Shown: positions 7,866-16,591 of the stretch, in pieces
Layout: each line of letters starts with the position of its first letter
How positions within the stretch are numbered: the stretch's first letter is position 1
Origin: a bacterium
GTDB taxonomy: Bacteria > UBP6 > UBA1177 > JAKLFG01
Reading direction: 5' to 3'
Length of the DNA: 64,000 bases
Assembly: GCA_022711315.1 (NCBI GenBank)
Contig: JAKLFG010000008.1
Coordinates: forward strand, 1 to 64,000
Position numbers and translations under genes: made by a program
The notes under the pieces: model-generated
Seen by the model: only the letters and a program-made list of their open reading frames with translations
Database searches by the model: none
What the model was told of the DNA's origin: nothing

Positions 7866-10800
7866 GACCGCGTGCGCCTCGTTCGATGGCGCGACGCGCG
7901 ATCGGGCGACGGCGTCCCAGCGGACGGCGCGTGAACTGTATCTCGGCGACTGGGTGAAGGCGGTCGAGGCGGCGCAGGCCGCCGTCGATGCCGCGCCGGA
8001 CGAGGCCGAGGTCGCTTCGTTCATCGTGGGCGAGGCGCTCTATCTCGCCGGTGACCACGAGGCGGCATTCCCGCATCTTCTGCGGACCCTGCGCGGTCGC
8101 GATCCTATTGCCGCGCTCGCCGCGCTCCACCTCATCCGCGACCTCTATGTGAGCCGTGGCATCGCGGGCGACATCGCCGCGACGCGCCCCGCGTGCGCCA
8201 ACGACCTCTGCCGCGCGGTCATAGCGGCCGAAGCGTGGGAATGGGCCCATGTCATGCAACGGCCGTGGGACGAGCGCCGCCTGCGCGCTGAACTGCATGC
8301 TCCGCACACCTTTCGCCTGTTCCGCGCCGCCGGCGCCTCCGCGTTCCGCGATCTTTCCGGAACGACGCCCGAGGAGGAGGCCTATCTCGCCGGCGCGCCC
8401 TTCCCGACGACCGAACTGCGCATCGTCACTTTTGAGGAGGCGGGGCCGTCGTTGAACCTGCGCAACTATTTCTCGCCGATCGGCAACGCGGTCTTTTTCG
8501 CCGCCGGAGAACTTTCGCTCCCGGAGGATGGCCCGGTCACCATCCTGCCCTATATCACCGTGCCATTCCGGCTCTATGTGGACGGGAAACTCGTCATGGA
8601 ACGGGACGCCGACCGGTTCTCTCTGGGGCTCGTCGCCGCCTCGGCGCGGCTCACGCTCGCGAAGGGAAAACACTCGGTGCTCCTGAAGCTGGCGCCCTAT
8701 CTTTCCGAGGACGCGATATTTTCGATAGCCTTCCACACCGACGGGGCGGCGATCCCCGAGACCGACGGCGACGATCCCTCCACGCCCAAGGATGGCGACG
8801 ACCTGTTCGCGCTTCACCTGCGGCTCATGGCGCGCGACCTGCTCTACGGCGATGTCGGCATACCTCAGTGGGAGGAGGCCTACGCCTCGTCCGACGGCAG
8901 TCGTTCGCCCGCCCTGCTTTTTCAGGCGGCCCGTGCCTACCGGCGATCGGGTGATGAACAGCGCGCCGCCTCGGTGCTTTCCTTTCTCTCCGGCTCTTTT
9001 CCCGACCTGATACTGATCAAAAGCGAACTGATCGATATCTACCGCAATCTCGGCGATGACGACGGCGCCCGCCGCGTCCTTGCGTCGGAAGAGGGGCGCG
9101 ACCGGTCCGAACTGCCGTGGCTTCTGCGCCGTGGCGACACCTATTACGATAAGAAGTGGTACGCCGCCGACCTCGCGAACGCCGAGGAACTGGTGGCGCG
9201 CTACCGGCACCACCCGGTCGCCTACTACTACCTTTCCGATTCCTGGCAGGGGATGGGGAATATCGCCAAGGCGGCCGCGGTGCGCCAGAAGGCGGTCCGG
9301 CTCCTGCCGAACTACCAGCCGACGCTTTCGCGGCTCGCCGATCTGTATCGTGAACTGGGGAAGATCCCCGAACTCCTCACGACACTCCGCCACCTGTTGG
9401 CGCTGGACCCGCACCATCTTGGGTTCAACCGGATGCTCGGCGAGGCCTACCTCGCGGACGGTCGCTGGGAGCGTGCCCTGCAGACCTTCCAGCGGGCGCT
9501 CGAACGGAATCCCGAGGCGGCGGAACTCTGGGCGCTCGCGGGCGACGCCGCGATGCTTGCCGGTGAGCGGGACACCGCGGTAACGGCGTTCCGGCGCGCA
9601 TGGGAACTGGCGCCCGAATCGCGCGAATACGCCGAGCGGCTCGATTCGGTGGGGGAGACGACATCCGATTTCTTCGTGCGGTACGCCCTGTCCGACGGGG
9701 CGGTCGACGAGAAGATCGCGGCCTACCGCAGGGCGCGCGACACCTATCCGCAGAAGTATGCCATCGTCTATGACGAGGGGCTCCAGCACCTGCACTACAG
9801 CGGGAGCGTCCGCTCGCGGTTCCGCATGACGATAGCGCTGAACAACGAGGAGGGGGTACGCGAGTTCGCAACGGTCGCCAACTACGGCCGCGTGGTGTCC
9901 GCCCGCGTCGTGAAGCCGGATGGCACGGTGCTGCCGACATGGCGCGCCGACGCGAAGAACCTCTATTTCCTCGAAACGGCGCCGGGCGATGTCATCGATT
10001 TCGTCATCGAGTCGCTCCAGGGGCCGCGCTCGTGGCTCGGCGGGACCGATTTCCGTTGGTTCTTCGCCTCCGAGGGGGTCTATAATCTCCACAGCCGTCT
10101 CGTGATACTCGCTCCGAAGGATCTCAAACTCCTGTTCCACCTGCAGGGACCGGCGTCCCGGTCCGAACCGGAGGACAAGGACGGCGCGGCCTATGTGTTC
10201 GAGACCCGCGGCACCTACCAGCCCTCCCGCGAGGAGGCGATGCCGCCCTTCATGGACGAGGTGCCCTTCCTTGCCTATACCACCGTTCCCTCGTGGGATG
10301 ATTTCAGCCGTTGGCAGGCGGTGTTCCTCCGCGAGCAGACGGAGAATTCCGCAGAGATAGAACGGCAGGTCATGGCGCTCGTGCAGGGTAAGGATGCCGA
10401 CGGTCGGGTGCAGGCGCTCCGCGACTGGGTCGCGCGGGCCATCGGGTACCTTTCGGACGACCGGGGTATCGACAAGGTCAAACCGGAGAAGACCACCGCC
10501 GTGTTCACCCAGCGGTCGGGCGACTGCAAGGACAAGGCGCTCCTGCTCAAACTTATGCTCGCCTACGCCGGCATCGAGTCCCGGTACGCGTTGGTGAAAA
10601 GCAGGGCGGGGGGTGCGCTCATGCGCGGCCTTCCCTCCATGCAGTTCGACCATGCGGTCGTCTACATCCCGCCACAGGAGGGCGTGGCGGCCGGCTATTT
10701 CGTCGATCCGACGGCGAGTTACGATCACTACCGCGCGCTGAATCCCGAGATCGAGGGGACCGACGCCTTCGTCGTGGACGAAAAGACCGGCCGGTACGAG

Positions 10801-11364
10801 TTCGTGCCGCTCCTGTCCGGGTTGACGGCCTCCGTCGCGCTCGATATCGGTGCCGACGGCGCGGCGAAACTCACGCTGACCGGCGCGGCCGCGTCGAACG
10901 GCCGGTTCCGCCATGCCGCCGACGGCGACCCGTTCTCTTATTTCTCCTCGCTCATAACGCGGCTGGCCGGCGCCCCGGTCACGGTCTCCCAGTGCACCCT
11001 CGCAAGCGATGCGTATGCCGAGCCGCTGGAAGTGGCCTGTGCGGCCCAGCCCTTCGTCCCGGCGCTTGCCGCCGCTCTGTTCGGCAAACTGGTCGAACCG
11101 TCCGAGCGGCGCTATGCGGCGCTTCTGGGCGATCGCGTCGGCAGGTGGAAGGTCACGGTGCGCGGGGTCGCCGGCCCCGATACGGTGTGGTCGGTGCAGA
11201 ACGAACTGTTCGAATGGCGCGCCGCGCCGATCGAAGGGGGCGGCGTGGAACTGACGATAGACCTGCGCCGGACGCGCATAGAGCCGGCGGAGTATGCGGC
11301 CTTCCGCGCGGCGGTGGCGGCGGTGATGGAAAAGGAACGGGCCCTCAAGGGGGTACAGCCATGA
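7819..11364 (+). CDS. TPR / DUF3857 / transglutaminase-like lipoprotein
   Basis: A large exported protein (1181 residues). I place the start at TTG 7819 because AGGAGG sits exactly 6 nt upstream; the resulting N-terminus MRFSWIIGLAAAIALETAC is a lipoprotein signal. Domain order: N-terminal TPR-like helices to about 160, a beta-rich region to 310, more TPRs at about 355-620, a DUF3857-type beta domain at about 650-850, a transglutaminase-like core with RSGDCKDKALLLK (Cys near 902), FDHAVVY (His) and VDPTASYD (Asp), then a DUF3858-like tail. The Cys-His-Asp triad is intact, so it may be a protease or cross-linking enzyme acting outside the cytoplasm. It overlaps mtnA at its start and the next gene by ATGA at its end. 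Confidence 0.85.
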   Translation: MRFSWIIGLAAAIALETACASFDGATRDRATASQRTARELYLGDWVKAVEAAQAAVDAAPDEAEVASFIVGEALYLAGDHEAAFPHLLRTLRGRDPIAALAALHLIRDLYVSRGIAGDIAATRPACANDLCRAVIAAEAWEWAHVMQRPWDERRLRAELHAPHTFRLFRAAGASAFRDLSGTTPEEEAYLAGAPFPTTELRIVTFEEAGPSLNLRNYFSPIGNAVFFAAGELSLPEDGPVTILPYITVPFRLYVDGKLVMERDADRFSLGLVAASARLTLAKGKHSVLLKLAPYLSEDAIFSIAFHTDGAAIPETDGDDPSTPKDGDDLFALHLRLMARDLLYGDVGIPQWEEAYASSDGSRSPALLFQAARAYRRSGDEQRAASVLSFLSGSFPDLILIKSELIDIYRNLGDDDGARRVLASEEGRDRSELPWLLRRGDTYYDKKWYAADLANAEELVARYRHHPVAYYYLSDSWQGMGNIAKAAAVRQKAVRLLPNYQPTLSRLADLYRELGKIPELLTTLRHLLALDPHHLGFNRMLGEAYLADGRWERALQTFQRALERNPEAAELWALAGDAAMLAGERDTAVTAFRRAWELAPESREYAERLDSVGETTSDFFVRYALSDGAVDEKIAAYRRARDTYPQKYAIVYDEGLQHLHYSGSVRSRFRMTIALNNEEGVREFATVANYGRVVSARVVKPDGTVLPTWRADAKNLYFLETAPGDVIDFVIESLQGPRSWLGGTDFRWFFASEGVYNLHSRLVILAPKDLKLLFHLQGPASRSEPEDKDGAAYVFETRGTYQPSREEAMPPFMDEVPFLAYTTVPSWDDFSRWQAVFLREQTENSAEIERQVMALVQGKDADGRVQALRDWVARAIGYLSDDRGIDKVKPEKTTAVFTQRSGDCKDKALLLKLMLAYAGIESRYALVKSRAGGALMRGLPSMQFDHAVVYIPPQEGVAAGYFVDPTASYDHYRALNPEIEGTDAFVVDEKTGRYEFVPLLSGLTASVALDIGADGAAKLTLTGAAASNGRFRHAADGDPFSYFSSLITRLAGAPVTVSQCTLASDAYAEPLEVACAAQPFVPALAAALFGKLVEPSERRYAALLGDRVGRWKVTVRGVAGPDTVWSVQNELFEWRAAPIEGGGVELTIDLRRTRIEPAEYAAFRAAVAAVMEKERALKGVQP

Positions 11365-12971
11365 CGAAGGTGGTATCGACATTCTCGGCCAAGGGCGGCA
11401 CCGGTACCTCGGTGATGACGGTCAACCTCGCCGTCTATCTCGCGCAGAAGGGCAAAAAGGTCCTGCTCGTCGATGCGGCCCCCAACGGCGGCACGCTGCA
11501 TACCTATCTCAACATCCCGAGTTGGGAGGTCTCCCACGCCGTCCCCGATTTCTTCTCGATACTGCCGCTCATAGACACCGACTATCCCAACCTCAAGTTC
11601 TTCTCGTCCCTCCGTTCCCCGCAGAAGGGGGTAGGGGTATCGGAATATCTGGTGAAATGGGAGACTGAACTCAAGAAGGGCGCGTTCGATATCATGCTCA
11701 TCGACATGGGATCCCACCTCGATCACGATCTCGTGGCGACCGCCCAACTGTCCGATTTCAACATCCTGTTCGTCGGTGCCGACCCGGTCAGCATCGAGAA
11801 GGCGAACTATCTGTTCCGTCTGCTGTTCTCGACCCAATTGGAGGCGCTGACACAGCGGCTCGACCTCAATCCCGTGTTGCAGAATATCCAGCGGACACGG
11901 TCGGAATTCCTCTTCTCGGCGCGAAATCTCCTGCTCGCTCTTTCGGAAGAGGTCCCGAAGATGCGCCGCCATTTCGCCGAGATGGTGCATCGCCTGCGCA
12001 TCGGCGTCGTATTCAACGGCGTGCGGACCTCGGCCGAGGCAGAACTCAAGGACATCTACCCGCTCCTCATCCGCAACTACTACGGGTTCGACCTCAAGAG
12101 TCTCGGCGATGTCCTGTTCTCCGATGTGTTCGTCTCCTCCTCGCAGGGGTCCGCCCCGATGGTGGTGAGCGAGCGCGGGGGAGAGTTCATCGAGATGCTC
12201 GACACCATCGCGGGGAGGCTCCTGTCGCTCATATCGAAACGCGACCCCTTGCAGTCGGCCCCCTTCCTTCCGCTTACCTACTACGAGATGCTCGGCGTCC
12301 AGCGCGGGTCGAGTGCGCAGGATATCCGTACCCAGTACGAGAAACTCCGGGCCGTCTATTTCTCGCAGAGCCCGCTGATGCGCGAGATGTTCGACACCGA
12401 CAACCTGTTCGTCTACGCCCGCTTCCTCGAGAGCGTCTATCAGAATCTGATGGATCCCGAGATAAAGCGTGAATACGACATGAGCGGCGGCGCGGTCCCC
12501 GAGACGCTCGAACAGTCGCTTCCCGAAGGCTTCGATCTGCGCGAGGTCATCCGGAAATACCAGCGGCAGAAAAAAAGCGCCCATAAGGTCATCAAACGCG
12601 ATGTGTTCGGTCGCGAGGCCGACCCGGCTCCCGGCACCGAAGAACCGGTCGAGCGGCGCGAGGTGAACGAACTGTTCGAACGGTACCGCGGTCGCACGCT
12701 GACCGGCGCGGAGCTCAAGGCGTTCCGCGAAGAACTGGGCATAACGCTCAAGATGGTGGCGGAAAAGACCCGCATATCCCAGACGCTTCTGCAGGCGATA
12801 GAGAGCGACGACCCGCATAGGATGCCCGCGCCGGCCTATCTCAAGGGCTTCCTGAAGAGTTATTGCCGGACGCTTCGTCTTTCCGAAGACAACACCGAAC
12901 GCGTCGTCGCCGACATCACCGAGCGGGCGATCAGGCCTACGGCGAAAGAGGAGGGCCCCACCCATGCTTGA
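11361..12971 (+). CDS. MinD/ParA-like ATPase with J-like and HTH domains, degenerate P-loop
   Basis: A 536-residue fusion. Residues 1-285 are a MinD/ParA/FlhG-like SIMIBI fold (VVSTFSAKGGTGTS, VLLVDAAPNGG, FDIMLIDMGSH). The deviant Walker A keeps the signature Lys of KGG but has Thr where the P-loop Lys should be (KGGTGTS rather than KGGxGKT). Residues about 303-375 look like a DnaJ J-domain (TYYEMLGVQRGSSAQDIRTQY through REYDMSGG) without HPD. Residues about 447-508 form a RodZ-type helix-turn-helix (GITLKMVAEKTRISQTLLQA, YLKGFLKSYCRTL). The start ATG overlaps the upstream stop as ATGA, and the end overlaps the kinase gene by 8 nt. ATP hydrolysis is doubtful; a scaffold or switch role in the operon's signalling is inference. 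Confidence 0.82.
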   Translation: MTKVVSTFSAKGGTGTSVMTVNLAVYLAQKGKKVLLVDAAPNGGTLHTYLNIPSWEVSHAVPDFFSILPLIDTDYPNLKFFSSLRSPQKGVGVSEYLVKWETELKKGAFDIMLIDMGSHLDHDLVATAQLSDFNILFVGADPVSIEKANYLFRLLFSTQLEALTQRLDLNPVLQNIQRTRSEFLFSARNLLLALSEEVPKMRRHFAEMVHRLRIGVVFNGVRTSAEAELKDIYPLLIRNYYGFDLKSLGDVLFSDVFVSSSQGSAPMVVSERGGEFIEMLDTIAGRLLSLISKRDPLQSAPFLPLTYYEMLGVQRGSSAQDIRTQYEKLRAVYFSQSPLMREMFDTDNLFVYARFLESVYQNLMDPEIKREYDMSGGAVPETLEQSLPEGFDLREVIRKYQRQKKSAHKVIKRDVFGREADPAPGTEEPVERREVNELFERYRGRTLTGAELKAFREELGITLKMVAEKTRISQTLLQAIESDDPHRMPAPAYLKGFLKSYCRTLRLSEDNTERVVADITERAIRPTAKEEGPTHA

Positions 12972-14379
12972 GAGATTCGGCGATTACCAACTCATCCACA
13001 AGATAGCGACCGGCGGCATGGCCGAGATATTCCTCGCCAAACATGTCCATTCCCCCGCCACCAGCATGCCGATCGCGATAAAGCGGATCCTGCGGAACTT
13101 CAGCGCCAACCAGACCTTCATCAAAATGTTCCTCGCCGAGGCGCGTATCATCTGTAACATCGTCCACGAGAACATCGTCCGGATATACGATTTCGGGAAG
13201 GCCGACGAGTCCTACTACATCGCCATGGAGTATGTGTTCGGTCAGAACCTCGGCCAACTGACGAACAAGTATCTCCAGAAGGGCAAGATCCTGCCGGTCG
13301 AGGTGGTCGTCGAGATAGCGGTGGCGGTGCTGGGCGGGCTCGATTTCGCCCACAACACCCGCGATCGCAACGGCAATTTCCTCAAGGTCGTCCATCTCGA
13401 CATGAACCCCAACAACATCCTGCTCTCGTATGACGGCAAGATCAAGATCGTCGATTTCGGCATCGCCAACGCCGTCTACACCAAGGTGCTCAAGAACGAC
13501 CTGCGCACGGTGCAGGGGACCTATGGCTATCTTTCGCCCGAACAGTGTCAGGAAAAGGATCTCGACCGCCGGAGCGACCTGTTCAGTTTCGGCGTCATCC
13601 TCTACGAACTGCTCTCCGGCAAGCCGCTCTTCAAACATCTCGACTCGGATGCGGCGATACTGCATGCCATCGTCCACAACGATGTGCCGCCGGTGCATAC
13701 CGTCAACCCCGAGGTGCCGCGCGAACTCGGCTTCATTCTCCAGAAGGCGCTTCAGAAGACGCGGGAGCGCCGCTACGGGAGCGCCGCCGAGATGCTCGAC
13801 GACATCAAGCGGTTCCAGAGCATGCGCGAACTCAATCCGCAGGTCGATACCCTGCCCGCCATCCTCAAACGGGAGTTCGCGGCCCACTTCATCAAGATGA
13901 CCAAGGTGCTCGAAAAGGCGCAAACCGCGTATCTGGTCGACGAGATATTCAAAGATATCGGAGAGATAGAGCAGATAGATCTCAACGAAAAGATCCGCAT
14001 CCAACAAGATGACCGGAGCCGGCGCCCCGCGGAGCCGGAGGAGCCGGAGGAGGACATCAAGAGAGGGTGGAAGTGGCCGATCCTTATCTCGTTCGGGGTC
14101 CTCGTGCTTTTCTTCACGGGACTTGGCGTGTACCTCTTCTTCCCCTTCAAGAGCGAGACGGTGACGGTCTTCATTTCCTCGCGGCCGACCGAGGCCGACA
14201 TCTATCTTGACGGTCGCGAGAGCGGGAGCATGACGCCGGCCGAGATGACGCTTACGAAGGGGCGCACCTACATCTTCGAGTTCCGCAAGGGCGATCTGGT
14301 CGCCGAACTGCCTTTTACGCCGGGCGACAAGCCCGAAGACAACAAGATATTCGTCGAACTGAAGGGGAAACAGCCATGA
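12964..14379 (+). CDS. Membrane Ser/Thr protein kinase with PEGA domain
   Basis: A 471-residue Hanks-type kinase. The kinase domain, about residues 7-275, has the glycine loop IATGGMAEIF, the VAIK-type Lys (PIAIKRI), catalytic loop HLDMNPNNI, and IVDFGIA. The catalytic loop keeps the Asp and Asn but lacks both the RD arginine and the usual Lys (HRDLKPEN in the classical form), as in several myxobacterial kinases with HRDVSPQN. After a charged linker there is one transmembrane helix near 369-392 and an extracytoplasmic PEGA domain (VFISSRPTEADIYLDGRESG). It shares an operon with the FHA protein, a likely substrate or reader. Confidence 0.9.
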   Translation: MLERFGDYQLIHKIATGGMAEIFLAKHVHSPATSMPIAIKRILRNFSANQTFIKMFLAEARIICNIVHENIVRIYDFGKADESYYIAMEYVFGQNLGQLTNKYLQKGKILPVEVVVEIAVAVLGGLDFAHNTRDRNGNFLKVVHLDMNPNNILLSYDGKIKIVDFGIANAVYTKVLKNDLRTVQGTYGYLSPEQCQEKDLDRRSDLFSFGVILYELLSGKPLFKHLDSDAAILHAIVHNDVPPVHTVNPEVPRELGFILQKALQKTRERRYGSAAEMLDDIKRFQSMRELNPQVDTLPAILKREFAAHFIKMTKVLEKAQTAYLVDEIFKDIGEIEQIDLNEKIRIQQDDRSRRPAEPEEPEEDIKRGWKWPILISFGVLVLFFTGLGVYLFFPFKSETVTVFISSRPTEADIYLDGRESGSMTPAEMTLTKGRTYIFEFRKGDLVAELPFTPGDKPEDNKIFVELKGKQP

Positions 14380-15194
14380 GCAGGGGCGTGCTCCTGTTCG
14401 TCAGGGGTGACGGGAAACGCTCGGACGAGATCGCGCGGGCCGTTGCGCTCGTCAGGGACATCGCGACCGAACTGGGGCGCCCGGTCCTCATATCGCCCGA
14501 CAAGACCTTTGACCTCGGCCTCATCGTCGCGGTCGGTGGCGACGGCACCTTTCTCGACGCGAGCCACGAGGCGCTTTCGCTCGATGTTCCCATCGCCGGG
14601 GTGAACGCCGGAAGTCTCGGGTTCCTGACCGAGATAACGCCGGATGAGCCCGACGAACTGCGGCGCGTGCTCGGACCGTCGCCCCTGATACAGTGGCGCA
14701 TCGCGCTCTCGGTGACCGTTCTGCGCGGGGAGGAGAAGGTCCTGACCGCCGCCGCGGTCAACGAACTGCTCGTCATGCGGCATCCCGACGGGACGATGCT
14801 CGATTTCGCCATCCGGTATGCCGCGATGAATCTTCCGCACTACAAGGCCGACGGGCTCATCGTCGCGACCCCGACCGGTTCGACCGCTTACAATCTCTCA
14901 CTGAACGGCCCGATACTGTTCCCGACCGAGCATGCGATGGTGGTCAATGCGGTGGCGCCGCACGCGCTCACCCAGCGGCCGCTCGTCCTGCCCAGCGCCT
15001 CCGAACTCGAGATCTCGCTCGGCGAGGGCGAAACGGCGACGCTCTCGGTGGACGGCGGCAGGCCCGTGGCGCTTGGACCGGGCGACCGCATCGTGGCGCG
15101 CGAGATGCACCGGATGCTCAAGTTCGTCCCCAGTTCCCGCCGCACTTTTTTCGATGTGCTGGCGCGGAAACTGCATTTCGGCCGTCGCGATTAG
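14376..15194 (+). CDS. nadK: NAD kinase
   Basis: A 272-residue NAD kinase making NADP from NAD and ATP. The family motif GGDGTFL is at residues 54-60, followed by GVNAGSLGFLTE, the NE/D region VNELLVMR, and TPTGSTAYNLSLNGPI. The start ATG overlaps the kinase stop as ATGA, so it is translationally coupled and is the last gene of the operon; a separate promoter for hpf follows directly after its stop. Confidence 0.93.
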   Translation: MSRGVLLFVRGDGKRSDEIARAVALVRDIATELGRPVLISPDKTFDLGLIVAVGGDGTFLDASHEALSLDVPIAGVNAGSLGFLTEITPDEPDELRRVLGPSPLIQWRIALSVTVLRGEEKVLTAAAVNELLVMRHPDGTMLDFAIRYAAMNLPHYKADGLIVATPTGSTAYNLSLNGPILFPTEHAMVVNAVAPHALTQRPLVLPSASELEISLGEGETATLSVDGGRPVALGPGDRIVAREMHRMLKFVPSSRRTFFDVLARKLHFGRRD

Positions 15195-15223
15195 TTGACA
15201 GGATACCGTCGGCATGCTACCAT
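15195..15223 (+). promoter_or_regulatory. Strong predicted sigma-70 promoter for hpf and tRNA-Arg
   Basis: Consensus -35 TTGACA, 17-bp spacer, -10 TACCAT, starting the base after the nadK stop. Confidence 0.75.
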
Positions 15224-15257
15224 TGGCCCGAACCTTTTCTTTTGAAAGGAGGTATCC

Positions 15258-15554
15258 ATGAACATCAATTTTTCCTTCAAGGGGCTTGATCAGAGCGCCG
15301 GTCTCAAGGAGTACGCTGAAAAAAGACTGACCAAGCTGGAGCGGTTCATCACCCAGAATACGCAGGTAGAGGTGTTCTTCGTGAAGGACAAGAACGAAAA
15401 GAAGACCGAGATCAAACTAAACCACAAGGGCGAGGACTACTTCGCGGTAGAGTCGAGCGAGGAATTCGACCAGTCGATAGATTTTTGTGTTGACAAGATC
15501 TCTAAACAGATCAAAAAGTCCAAGGAGAAGAGGATCGACCGCCGCGGGCGGTAG
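15258..15554 (+). CDS. hpf: Ribosome hibernation promoting factor, short form
   Basis: A 98-residue HPF/RaiA-type protein that binds the 30S decoding region and inactivates ribosomes in slow growth. Visible: MNINFSFKGLDQSAGLKEYAEKRLTKLERF, FFVKDKNEKKTEIKLNHKGEDYFAVE and the basic tail KKSKEKRIDRRGR. It lacks the long-HPF dimerisation domain. GAAAGGAGG lies just before the ATG. The strong promoter and the tRNA gene starting 16 nt after the stop suggest one transcript for both. Confidence 0.88.
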   Translation: MNINFSFKGLDQSAGLKEYAEKRLTKLERFITQNTQVEVFFVKDKNEKKTEIKLNHKGEDYFAVESSEEFDQSIDFCVDKISKQIKKSKEKRIDRRGR

Positions 15555-15569
15555 TTCCGGTCGTTAGTT

Positions 15570-15646
15570 GGGCGGATAGCTCAGTTGGATAGAGTGTTGG
15601 CCTCCGAAGCCAAAGGTCGTGGGTTCGATCCCCGCTCCGCCTACCA
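15570..15646 (+). tRNA. tRNA-Arg (anticodon CCG)
   Basis: Full cloverleaf: acceptor GGGCGGA pairs with TCCGCCT (one G-T), anticodon stem TTGGC/GCCAA with loop CTCCGAA giving anticodon CCG (decodes CGG), T-arm GTGGG-TTCGATC-CCCGC, discriminator A, and an encoded CCA at 15644-15646. Confidence 0.95.
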
Positions 15647-16511
15647 TCTTCTTTTCTGTTCTCTCCTCATCTTCTTCGCGCCGTCGCGATCGGATGGGGC
15701 CGATCTCTATGTCAAAAGCGCCGCCGAGGTGTCGGCCGCGTTCGACCTCGTTTCCTATCATCCCGACGATCCGTCAGTGCCGCCGCTTTTCTGCGCCTAT
15801 ATGCCCGAGGACATGGCGGAACTGTCCGATCGGGAGCGGGTGTCGCTCTTCCTCCGGACCCTGTTGCCGCTCATCCTGCGCGAGAACGAGAGGATAGAGC
15901 AGGAAGCCCGCCGGCTCGACGAGGCGGCTACCCGGTCGTTCGCCGTCGCCGGAGACGCCGCGCTCGTGTACGACCTTGCGTTGAAATATCGCCTGATGGA
16001 GGAGGGGAGCGGCCCCTTGAACGGGAAGGAGATCGTGACGGTCGCCGATGCGTTGCGTACCCGTATCCGGCCGGTCGCCCCGTCGATCGTCCTCACCATC
16101 GCGGCGCTCGAATCGGGGTGGGGGACCTCGCGCTTCACCCGCGAGGCGAATAATCTGTTCGGCCATACCGCGCTTCTTGCATGGCGCGGCATACAACCGG
16201 CGAAATGGCGCGGGACGAGCCGCAACATAAAACGGTTCGAGACCATCGCCGACGCGCTCAGGCGCTTCATGCTCAATCTCAATAGTAACCGGGCCTACGC
16301 GCGCTACCGGAAGTATCGCGACCTCGCGCCCACCGATACCTTTCAGCAGGCGAAGGGGTTCACTGCCTACGCGAGCATCGGCAAGGAGTATGTCGTGCGC
16401 ATGCAGCAGATCATGAAACGATTCGGCTTCGCGCGTTACGACGGGCACCGTCTTGCCGATGAGACGCGGCTGTGGGGGCTCGACCGGCTCCGGACCCCGT
16501 ACCTCTACTAG
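15594..16511 (+). CDS. Exported glucosaminidase (Bax/FlgJ-type), start inside tRNA-Arg
   Basis: Probable peptidoglycan N-acetylglucosaminidase. The catalytic domain is recognisable in PSIVLTIAALESGWGTSRFTREANNLFGH (catalytic Glu in ALESGWG), RNIKRFETIADALRRFMLNLNSN, and YASIGKEYVVRMQQIM. A signal peptide, LLFCSLLIFFAPSRSDGA, is read in frame just after the tRNA, but no ATG, GTG or TTG lies between the tRNA CCA end and the signal core. The only in-frame starts that keep the signal are TTG 15585, GTG 15594 and TTG 15597, all inside tRNA-Arg; I chose GTG 15594. The next in-frame ATG, in YMPEDM, would remove the signal. The start is therefore uncertain although the gene is clear. Confidence 0.78.
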   Translation: MLASEAKGRGFDPRSAYHLLFCSLLIFFAPSRSDGADLYVKSAAEVSAAFDLVSYHPDDPSVPPLFCAYMPEDMAELSDRERVSLFLRTLLPLILRENERIEQEARRLDEAATRSFAVAGDAALVYDLALKYRLMEEGSGPLNGKEIVTVADALRTRIRPVAPSIVLTIAALESGWGTSRFTREANNLFGHTALLAWRGIQPAKWRGTSRNIKRFETIADALRRFMLNLNSNRAYARYRKYRDLAPTDTFQQAKGFTAYASIGKEYVVRMQQIMKRFGFARYDGHRLADETRLWGLDRLRTPYLY

Positions 16512-16525
16512 CCGGCGCGAGAAAA

Positions 16526-16554
16526 TTGACAGCGCCCGACCGGGCGGGTATGCT
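16526..16554 (+). promoter_or_regulatory. Strong predicted promoter for PilZ-like/HK/nucleotidyltransferase operon
   Basis: -35 TTGACA, 17-bp spacer, -10 TATGCT. The -10 covers the upstream ATG at 16550, which argues that translation starts downstream, at GTG 16592. Confidence 0.7.
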
Positions 16555-16591
16555 CGAATGTTCCCGTTACGATATCGCGAGGGATCCCCGC

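Noticed and set aside
4725-8024. A 1099-codon minus-strand open frame
   Set aside because: It is the shadow of the unknown, FHA and mtnA genes; the composition is of mirror type (many His, Arg, Glu) with no domain.
7828-11382. An 1184-codon minus-strand open frame
   Set aside because: Antisense shadow of the TPR/transglutaminase gene in a GC-rich frame; no signal, ribosome site or family.
16472-16591. N-terminal extension of the PilZ-like protein
   Set aside because: It covers the preceding stop codon region and the -35/-10 promoter; GTG 16592 has a better ribosome site.
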